Assembly (NCBI GenBank): GCA_026709725.1
Contig: JAPOSK010000572.1
Span: forward strand, 1-12,427
Origin: Paracoccaceae bacterium
Lineage (GTDB): Bacteria > Pseudomonadota > Alphaproteobacteria > Rhodobacterales > Rhodobacteraceae
Direction: 5' to 3'
DNA length: 12,427 bases
Position numbers and translations under genes: made by a program. The notes beneath the pieces were generated by a model. The model saw nothing but the letters and a program-made list of their open reading frames with translations, did no database searches and was not told where the DNA came from. Every line of letters starts with the position of its first letter. Position 1 is the stretch's first letter. Shown here piece after piece: positions 7,415-12,427 of the stretch.

Positions 7415-8029
7415 TCAGTCAGAGACGATGTCTTTCGATGGGATGATGGGGAAGAAAATGCCCGATGACCAGAGACCGAACCAGGATTGGCCCTTATGGG
7501 GTTCATGCACACACATCTCGACAAGCCGATGGAAGCTCTTGCGATCAATCAGTGCTTCCAGATTTGCCCGCACCAGAATGTAGGGTGACACCTCTCCGGT
7601 GTCGGGGTCATGCTCGACCCGGATCGGCCTTGTCCGGCTGGCGGTAACAGTCTCCTCAACATTGGTCCGGAATGTGACCTCCTGTCCCTGTCCCTCACCG
7701 GATACCTCAAAATCAACGGCAACAAATGGGGCGTCATCAACGGTGATGCCGACTTTCTCGACAGGCGTGACAAGAACATACCTGTCCTCATCTTTTCTGA
7801 TGATGGAGGAAAAGAGCCTGACCATGGCCATACGACCAATGGGTGTGCCCAGATAATACCATGTTCCGTCCCGGGCGATGCGCATGTCAAGATCGCCACA
7901 GAAGGGCGGATTCCACAGATGGACCGGGGGTGGGCCATGTTCTGCTGCCCTCCGGGCCGCTTTGGCAAGGGCCTCAGCGGCAGCGGGATTCCTGACCGGT
8001 TCCCCGGTCACGCCGAAGGTCTCCACCAT
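7415..8029 (-). CDS. DUF1285 domain-containing protein
   Basis: Conserved proteobacterial protein of unknown function, recognised as DUF1285. It has 204 residues, no signal peptide and no membrane segment, so it is probably cytoplasmic. The family core is clear: WNPPFCGDLDMRIARDGTW (39-57), then YYLGTPIGRMAMVRLFSSI, VLVTPVEKVGITVDDAPF (85-102) and the C-terminal SWFGLWSSGIFFPI (182-195). Length fits the family. ATG 8029 is the only usable start, since the frame upstream to its stop at 8138-8140 holds no other ATG, GTG or TTG. No Shine-Dalgarno is seen and a hairpin abuts the start. It lies 97 bases downstream of the EcsC-family gene on the same strand and converges on the dehydrogenase. The function of the family is not known to me. 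Confidence 0.88.
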   Translation of the reverse strand: MVETFGVTGEPVRNPAAAEALAKAARRAAEHGPPPVHLWNPPFCGDLDMRIARDGTWYYLGTPIGRMAMVRLFSSIIRKDEDRYVLVTPVEKVGITVDDAPFVAVDFEVSGEGQGQEVTFRTNVEETVTASRTRPIRVEHDPDTGEVSPYILVRANLEALIDRKSFHRLVEMCVHEPHKGQSWFGLWSSGIFFPIIPSKDIVSD

Positions 8030-8048
8030 TGCAGGGCGTTTCCCTGCA
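8030..8048 (-). promoter_or_regulatory. hairpin abutting the DUF1285 start codon
   Basis: TGCAGGG (8030-8036) and CCCTGCA (8042-8048) form a perfect 7-base inverted repeat with a 5-base loop. On the coding strand it ends directly before the ATG. The only purine-rich, SD-like bases (AGGG) lie inside the stem, so folding could limit initiation. This reading is inferred. Confidence 0.45.
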
Positions 8049-8126
8049 GCCTGTGCCCGGAACCCGTCGCACGACCAGGGCCCGTGCTCCTGATGGCAGC
8101 CTTCAGCGGGGTATTGCCGTGATCCG

Positions 8127-8999
8127 TCATTTTCGGTTCAACCCTGAACGATGGGTGTCGGTTTGCCGGAGAAATTCGGCGATAGCGGCTTCGGGGCCGA
8201 ATTCTGAAGCGAGGTCTGCCAGTTGGAAATAGACATGAACCAGCACCTCATGGTAGCGAACATAGATGATATTGATCACGGACCCGGTTGCGGCACCGAT
8301 GACAGGCGGTGAGGCGAGTTTGGGACTGAGCTTCATGAGCAGGTTTGGGACCATTCTGGTGATAAAGGACTGCAATTTCTCCTGCAGGAGCATCCTGATC
8401 CCGATCAGCTCATACGAATCTTCCGTTTCCCTGAGAATCACATCACCAGTCAGAAAAATCGCCAGACAGATTTGCCTGGTGGTGTCGTCATCGGGATCGC
8501 GTCCATACTGGCGTGCGATCCGCTGCATGGAGCGGAAGATGATGCCGATTGTCACGGGCAACTCAGCGATTGTTGCCATGCCACCCCCCGCGCCACCCGC
8601 GCCACCCGATGCTGCGATCATTGTGGTGTTGATCGCATGGTCAAGAGGGGCGACGAAGCGCGGTGCCCTGGTTTTCGCGGCAGCATTGTAGATGGAGATC
8701 AGGTTGTCTGCGATCAGTCTCTCAAGGACATGAAAGACTCCGGTCGGCAGGATTCCGGCAACAGTACCCGCCTTCTGCCCGAACATATTGACCTGCCGCA
8801 TGAAGATATTGTTGGCACGACGAAACCGTCTGGCCACGGGGGCCATTGCTGCTGGCAGATCACCGATTGGTCGCAGTGTGGTCTCATGCGCCTGCGGTAC
8901 GATGGTTGTCATGTTGCCAATGGATTTTCCGATACGTTTCGCTGTCCCTGCGCGCTGCCTGTCCTCCCATTCTGTCGTCGACCGTTGAATGTCAATCAT
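8127..8999 (-). CDS. EcsC family protein
   Basis: Member of the EcsC family, whose molecular role is poorly defined. The name comes from the third gene of the Bacillus ecs transporter operon. From ATG 8999 it has 290 residues. The hallmark is a glycine-rich hydrophobic stretch SGGAGGAGGG (131-140) followed by ATIAELPVTIGIIFRSMQRI and ARQYGRDP, matching the usual EcsC glycine, LPE and YG-D pattern. A second amphipathic to hydrophobic region is at 230-262. No signal peptide is present, and it is probably membrane-associated. Start alternatives are TTG 9008 and an internal ATG at residue 30; none has a clear Shine-Dalgarno. It is followed by the DUF1285 gene, possibly in one transcript, and is divergent from the DotM-like gene. 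The glycine run is encoded by a tandem 9-base repeat. Confidence 0.85.
   Translation of the reverse strand: MIDIQRSTTEWEDRQRAGTAKRIGKSIGNMTTIVPQAHETTLRPIGDLPAAMAPVARRFRRANNIFMRQVNMFGQKAGTVAGILPTGVFHVLERLIADNLISIYNAAAKTRAPRFVAPLDHAINTTMIAASGGAGGAGGGMATIAELPVTIGIIFRSMQRIARQYGRDPDDDTTRQICLAIFLTGDVILRETEDSYELIGIRMLLQEKLQSFITRMVPNLLMKLSPKLASPPVIGAATGSVINIIYVRYHEVLVHVYFQLADLASEFGPEAAIAEFLRQTDTHRSGLNRK
8584..8603. repeat. tandem 9-base repeat within the EcsC gene
   Basis: GCGCCACCC is repeated twice in tandem after a related CCACCCCCC stretch. On the coding strand it encodes the Gly-Gly-Ala run of the EcsC glycine-rich segment. In-frame slippage would change the protein by three residues without a frameshift. 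Confidence 0.45.
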
Positions 9000-9000
9000 C

Positions 9001-9014
9001 GGCTGCAATCAGCC
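9001..9014 (-). promoter_or_regulatory. small hairpin before the EcsC-family start
   Basis: GGCTG (9001-9005) and CAGCC (9010-9014) pair perfectly around a 4-base loop. On the coding strand the stem ends one base before ATG 8999, and the alternative TTG 9008 falls in its loop. It is short and could be chance, but the next gene of the pair has the same arrangement. Confidence 0.3.
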
Positions 9015-9060
9015 ATCCGGTCCGGTCCGAAAGAGTGATTGTCTGATCGCAAGCCGGCAC

Positions 9061-9074
9061 CCGGATGCATCCGG
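9061..9074. promoter_or_regulatory. 14-base perfect palindrome between divergent genes, candidate operator
   Basis: CCGGATGCATCCGG is fully self-complementary. It lies 62 bases from the EcsC ATG and 115 bases from the DotM-like ATG, in the only sizeable space between these divergent genes. A perfect 14-base palindrome is expected about once by chance in a window this long, so only its placement makes it a candidate binding site for a dimeric regulator. Confidence 0.35.
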
Positions 9075-9188
9075 TCAATCTCTCCACAGGGATATGACGC
9101 GGCACCTGAATGATCAGGGACAGATTTCAGCGGTTCGGTGTAGTCAGGGAGGAATATCCGGAACGTATTGGAGCAGGGCGGGTGGCGT

Positions 9189-10646
9189 ATGGTGAATCGC
9201 GGGTCACGCGGCGATGACCTTGACCTGACTCTGGCGGCCCTGCTTGTCGGACTTCTCCTGGCAGGATCCCTGCTCCCGGCACTCTCGGAGACCATTCATG
9301 AGATCACCCGCGGGCTTGCGTGGCTCCATGTGCAGCCGTTTGCGTTTCTGAACCGGATCTCTCCCGGACCGGATGCGGTGCCAATCCTGGGACAGTGGCT
9401 TGTGATACCAGCCGGACATGTCGAGCCCGCGCTGCGACCAATGACAAAGGGTGAGGGTGGCCTGCCCGCATGGACCGTCAGCATGGAAGTCGCTGCCCGC
9501 TGTGCGGCTGCACTCTACTGCGTTCCCTGCTGCGTTCTGATGATCCTGTCCCGTCGGTCCCGGCCTGACCTTCAACTCCGCACACGCCTCAATCTGGAGG
9601 CTCTCATTGCCGCATCGGTGCCATTCTGGCCCGCTGGAGGTGTTGTCCGTCACCTCACCGGGACACTGGCGATGTCCGGCACCCTTGCGTCACAAGATAC
9701 CGACAGGGGAATGCCGGATGTCAATGAGGGAGGGCCGGGCTGTGTTCTGGGCAAGCTGCTTGTGCCTCTTGCCGCGGTCAACGCGCCGGAATCCAGTGCG
9801 GATGCGCTCTGGCCTGAACACTGGCTTGTCAGGCAGGGACTTGTCAATGCCGGCACGCTGCCGGGTCAGGATGACCAGTGCATGAGCGTGGGTTTGTTCC
9901 GGGAGTTGGATCAGAAATGGGAGCCGGACTCCGGTTGGGCATCCCTGACGCACGATACTGTCGGTGAGGCATTTGCCATGCAGTTGACATCCCCCTGGCT
10001 TGGTATCGATTCGCTCAAATCATACGAAAAAGCACTGGTGGCCGCCCTTGCCTGTTGCCATGATCTGCAACTGACGGAATGCTGGCGTATTCTGCGCGAA
10101 CTGGCTCGAATTGCTGATCGGCATTTTGGCATGCTGGGCCGATTTGACAGACATCTGAACAGTCACGCGACCTTCATGCGGCGCATCCATGCCATCCTCA
10201 GATCGTCAGCAGGGATCGTGATGACCGGGATGGCGGACAATCATGCGTGGAAGGCAACTGCCATGATGCATATGTATCACTGTTCCCGGAGATATCGGGG
10301 CATCGTTGCCCCTGCCGAGTTCCTCTGGCTCAAGCAAACGGACCGGCAGCTCTGGTATGCCCTGAATGCTGTCGGGAATGCCGTCTCCGTCGCCGAATCG
10401 GCTGGCATTCATGCCCACTATTGTGCCGAACGCCAGATCGGATGTCCGCTCTACCGCCCGGCTGTGATTCAGGCTTCCCGTGTCCTGCTTGACGACAATC
10501 TTGATCAATCGGAAGCCAGCGTTGCCCGGCGCCGTCATCGCAAACGCTTGCACCGGTTGCCGGCCGAGAGAATTGCCACCAGTCGTGCCGGGACGATCCC
10601 TCCGTTTCCAGGATTGAGCAGCAAGGCATCATCATGTGGGTTCTGA
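9189..10646 (+). CDS. DotM/IcmP/TrbA-family type IV coupling-complex protein
   Basis: Inner-membrane subunit of the coupling complex that feeds substrates to type IVB (Dot/Icm) secretion or IncI-type conjugation machines. From ATG 9189 it has 485 residues. Two membrane segments are at about 11-33 and 100-121; LNLEALIAASVPFWP (134-148) begins the cytoplasmic domain. The family C-terminal block is clear: AFAMQLTSPWLG then KALVAALACC (260-290), NHAWKATAMM (351-360) and AEFLWLKQTDRQLWYALN (376-393). It is longer than the roughly 380-residue Legionella DotM. The extra length is in a poorly conserved stretch at about 155-255 and in an Arg/Lys-rich tail after 444. ATG 9189 was preferred to TTG 9168, which lies 14 bases from the GGGAGGA at 9147-9153. 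It is the first gene of a four-gene operon and overlaps the next gene by 13 bases. Confidence 0.85.
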   Translation: MVNRGSRGDDLDLTLAALLVGLLLAGSLLPALSETIHEITRGLAWLHVQPFAFLNRISPGPDAVPILGQWLVIPAGHVEPALRPMTKGEGGLPAWTVSMEVAARCAAALYCVPCCVLMILSRRSRPDLQLRTRLNLEALIAASVPFWPAGGVVRHLTGTLAMSGTLASQDTDRGMPDVNEGGPGCVLGKLLVPLAAVNAPESSADALWPEHWLVRQGLVNAGTLPGQDDQCMSVGLFRELDQKWEPDSGWASLTHDTVGEAFAMQLTSPWLGIDSLKSYEKALVAALACCHDLQLTECWRILRELARIADRHFGMLGRFDRHLNSHATFMRRIHAILRSSAGIVMTGMADNHAWKATAMMHMYHCSRRYRGIVAPAEFLWLKQTDRQLWYALNAVGNAVSVAESAGIHAHYCAERQIGCPLYRPAVIQASRVLLDDNLDQSEASVARRRHRKRLHRLPAERIATSRAGTIPPFPGLSSKASSCGF

Positions 10647-11104
10647 TACCCGTCATGCTCGGTGTCGGCATGCTCCTCCTCAATCCACTGCCACCCCTCG
10701 TGGGCACAGCAGATCTGTCACTCGCAAGAGGGATGTTCATCCATCACAGGAGCCTGATGACGACACTCCGCAACGATGCATCCCTGCAGGAATCGGCGCT
10801 TCCCGTGAATTCGATCTTCCGGCAGTCCGGCCTCTGGAAGTCTGCAGTGGTTGCAACGCACGGTGATACGCTCCTGCTGACATGGCCAACCGGGATGAGT
10901 GGGGTTTCCCGTTCAGGGACGGCCCGGATCATGATGTCTCTCGGCAAGGCAATCAGGCAGCAGGGCGACCATCCTCATCGTCACCTGATGGGCGTCATTG
11001 ACAAAAGCTCTCCGACAGATGTCCGCTTTGCCGGGATGAGTGTCACTGACATCCCCCGCGAGATCATGCACGGAACGCCGGCTCTTGGTTCAATCCTGCA
11101 ATGA
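10634..11104 (+). CDS. small membrane-anchored protein, PilM-like (IncI thin pilus)
   Basis: Probable pilus biogenesis protein, 156 residues. It has an N-terminal hydrophobic anchor (about 2-18) starting with the MW typical of R64 PilM relatives, then a soluble domain. Features in keeping with PilM are the size, a W-containing central segment (68-85) and the C-terminal IPREIMHGTPALG (140-152), resembling the IP-x2-I-x2-G end of that family. The match is weak and leans on its place next to peptidase and PilV genes; if wrong, it is still a bitopic membrane protein of the same operon. AAGG at 10623-10626 lies 7 bases before the ATG, inside the end of the DotM-like gene (13-base overlap). ATGA overlaps the next gene. 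It is unrelated to the actin-like PilM of type IVa pili. Confidence 0.6.
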   Translation: MWVLIPVMLGVGMLLLNPLPPLVGTADLSLARGMFIHHRSLMTTLRNDASLQESALPVNSIFRQSGLWKSAVVATHGDTLLLTWPTGMSGVSRSGTARIMMSLGKAIRQQGDHPHRHLMGVIDKSSPTDVRFAGMSVTDIPREIMHGTPALGSILQ

Positions 11105-11796
11105 TCGTCCTTCCGGTCATGCTGTCCGTAGCCATCGCGTCTGTTTTTGCGGTGAAATGGCTCGCAAGCCGGGGTCTGGCAAGGCTTGCCGGAGATCGCA
11201 AACATGGTGAAAGCATCTGTCTGACTCTTTGGGCCGGGAGTGGCAGTCTGGCAGGACTCCTCTGTTGCATCTTCCTGATGTGGCCGGGCATCGAGTTCAA
11301 TCTCCAGCTGATCTTCTGCATCCCCTACATGACCCTGCTGATGACAGCTGCCTATATCGATCTCACATCCTTTTGGGCGCCTCTGGAACTCATGCTGCCA
11401 ATTGCCGGTCTGACTTTCATTCTTGCTTCGGGCTGCATGGCGAATACAACTGCAGGACTGTTGCAGGGCACGGCAACAGGGATTCTTCTGTACCTCGCAG
11501 CCTGGCTTGCCTGGCATTGTCAAGGACATCTCCGATGTCTGCTCCTGCCTCCAGCCGATACCCTGGCTCTGCTTATGCCACTGATTCTGTTTGGTGCCCA
11601 TCTTGCTTCTGGCATCTACTATCTCATGCTCAGCATTGGACTCCTTGCTCTGTGGCTGGTGGCATCAAGGGGGCGGACAGTCGCTCAATCACCCGATGCC
11701 GCCTTCCGGTTCATTCCGCTCCTGGCTTTGGCATTTCCGCTGACGGCACTCTTTTCAGTCACGCTCGCCCTGCCGTGGCCCCGACCGGGACAATGA
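11101..11796 (+). CDS. prepilin peptidase-like membrane protein (A24 family, PilU-like)
   Basis: Probable inner-membrane aspartic protease that cleaves the leader of prepilins, here presumably the PilV-like protein encoded next. It has 231 residues with six to eight hydrophobic segments, matching the compact R64 PilU size without the N-terminal cysteine/methylase domain of PilD. The first catalytic aspartate is Asp87 in AAYIDLTSFWAPLEL, and the second is likely Asp153 in PPADTLALLMPLILFG. The usual second motif is GxGD; here the glycines are Pro-Ala, so catalysis may be altered or the site simply divergent. A C-terminal FIPLLALAFPLTALF fits the family's final helix. Both ends overlap neighbours through ATGA, so expression is coupled within the operon. 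Confidence 0.72.
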   Translation: MIVLPVMLSVAIASVFAVKWLASRGLARLAGDRKHGESICLTLWAGSGSLAGLLCCIFLMWPGIEFNLQLIFCIPYMTLLMTAAYIDLTSFWAPLELMLPIAGLTFILASGCMANTTAGLLQGTATGILLYLAAWLAWHCQGHLRCLLLPPADTLALLMPLILFGAHLASGIYYLMLSIGLLALWLVASRGRTVAQSPDAAFRFIPLLALAFPLTALFSVTLALPWPRPGQ

Positions 11797-12427
11797 TGAC
11801 AGCCTTCCAATTTGACGGCACGCCTGCATCCCTGACCCGGGATCACAGGGCAGAGTCGGGTGCATCCCTGCTTGAGACGGTTCTGGCACTTGCAATGTTT
11901 GGTGCTCTCTTTGGTCTGACAAATGCGATTCTCTCGCAGGAGTCGCAGCGTCAGCAATCAATCACCCTGGGACGTGAGTTGAGTTTTATGACAGGTGTCA
12001 TGCAGGACTATGTCGCCCTGAACTATGATGATTTGCGCGCACGCCTCCTGGCGGACGGTACTAATGGGCTGCTGACTCTCTCGCTGGCTGATCTTGCCGC
12101 CGCCGGGTTCCTGCCTCCCCATCTGTCCGATGCGAGAAACAGCTTCGACCAGGAGTTCCATCTTCTCATCCGGGGTGTAAACCGGACAGACAGGCGCAGC
12201 CCGCAAGCGACCCTGCACCCGGCTGATCTGGACAGGGATGGCGATGCAGCAATTGATGCGGCTCTCCTTGATCATGCTGCCGCCAATGGTGAACTTGATC
12301 TTGAAGCTGTCCTGGTTACAACAGGCGGAACACCGATGGCTCTCTCCGTGGCAAATCAGGCAGTGATCGCCGCGGAGCAGTTTTCCGCCGGTCTGGTTGC
12401 AGGAGATGTTGCACGGGGCCCCTATGG
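11793..12427 (+). CDS. PilV-like pilin/adhesin N-terminal constant region, cut by window end
   Basis: N-terminal part of a probable pilus-tip minor pilin of the R64 PilV (Shufflon_N) type; 211 codons are visible without a stop. It has a type IV prepilin leader: G23|ASLLE with Glu at +5 of the mature chain, then a hydrophobic helix TVLALAMFGALFGLTNAIL. Next come the PilV-like segments FMTGVMQDYVALNYDDL (65-81) and LSLADLAAAGFLPPHL (96-111), then RNSFDQEFHLLIRG. These match the family pattern of 'YV-NY--L' and 'L---GFLP----- N-FGQ----I'. Residues 145-155 form an acidic DxDxDG loop. In IncI plasmids this constant region is followed by C-terminal segments exchanged by a shufflon recombinase; that part is beyond the window. 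Start ATG 11793 (or the adjacent ATG 11796) overlaps the peptidase stop. Confidence 0.75.
   Translation, partial: MMTAFQFDGTPASLTRDHRAESGASLLETVLALAMFGALFGLTNAILSQESQRQQSITLGRELSFMTGVMQDYVALNYDDLRARLLADGTNGLLTLSLADLAAAGFLPPHLSDARNSFDQEFHLLIRGVNRTDRRSPQATLHPADLDRDGDAAIDAALLDHAAANGELDLEAVLVTTGGTPMALSVANQAVIAAEQFSAGLVAGDVARGPY
12225..12257 (+). other. DxDxDG calcium-loop-like motif in the PilV-like protein
   Basis: Codons 145-155 encode DLDRDGDAAID. Asp at positions 1, 3, 5 and Gly at 6 match EF-hand/dockerin-type calcium loops, but the last acidic residue is at position 11 rather than 12. Binding is inferred, not shown. Confidence 0.35.

Noticed and set aside
9016..9029. TCCGG repeated nearly three times as a regulatory iteron
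   Set aside because: A 5-base GC-rich unit at under three copies is easily chance and shows no other support.
10981..11601. 206-codon minus-strand frame across the PilM-like and PilU-like genes
   Set aside because: The translation is low in hydrophobic patterning and resembles no family, while the plus-strand genes interlock by ATGA overlaps.
1..12427. CRISPR array, tRNA gene, insertion sequence or attachment site
   Set aside because: No spaced repeats, cloverleaf, transposase or terminal inverted repeats, and no integrase were recognised, so the border of any mobile element is not visible here.

Overview
The window looks like chromosomal DNA of a Gram-negative, moderately GC-rich bacterium, most likely an alphaproteobacterium. 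This rests on the style of the DNA polymerase I (all exonuclease and polymerase motifs, GRKIHTP segment), an FrcBCA/AlsB-like sugar uptake operon with a single-domain ATPase, and neighbouring DUF1285 and EcsC-family genes. The taxonomic call is an inference from protein character, not from a search. No rRNA, tRNA, CRISPR array, insertion sequence or integrase is visible, and no gene-free stretch exceeds 300 bases.

Left part (1-3286, plus strand): the 3' part of polA, cut by the window edge, followed after 120 bases by an alpha/beta hydrolase of the proline iminopeptidase type with a strong Shine-Dalgarno sequence. Centre (3362-7397): a minus-strand sugar ABC transporter operon in the order binding protein, permease, ATPase. 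A D-2-hydroxyacid dehydrogenase is transcribed divergently from the same 150-base control region. A GC-rich hairpin sits between the binding-protein and permease genes, and a duplicated 16-base element carrying two four-codon micro-ORFs lies directly before the permease start. Then (7415-8999, minus strand) an EcsC-family gene is followed by a DUF1285 gene. Each has a small hairpin abutting its start codon and no clear ribosome binding site.

Right part (9189 to the end, plus strand): a tightly overlapping operon of different character. Its first gene encodes a DotM/IcmP/TrbA-family protein, the type IV coupling-complex subunit of type IVB (Dot/Icm) and IncI conjugation systems. It is followed by a small PilM-like membrane protein, a prepilin-peptidase-like membrane protein (PilU-like) and the N-terminal part of a PilV-like pilin-adhesin with a canonical G|ASLLE cleavage site. 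PilV-like is open at the window end. Together these point to the edge of an R64/IncI-like thin-pilus and type IVB transfer locus. In R64, pilV is followed by a shufflon and the rci recombinase, so the sequence just beyond this window is the place to look for a phase-variable adhesin. That last step is a prediction, not something seen here.

This right-hand locus is the strongest candidate for an unusual system. It pairs a coupling-complex gene directly with pil genes in an order unlike R64 (where pilN to pilT lie between pilM and pilU). Its DotM-like protein is long and has an arginine-rich tail, its peptidase has a divergent second aspartate motif, and its PilV has a possible calcium-binding loop.
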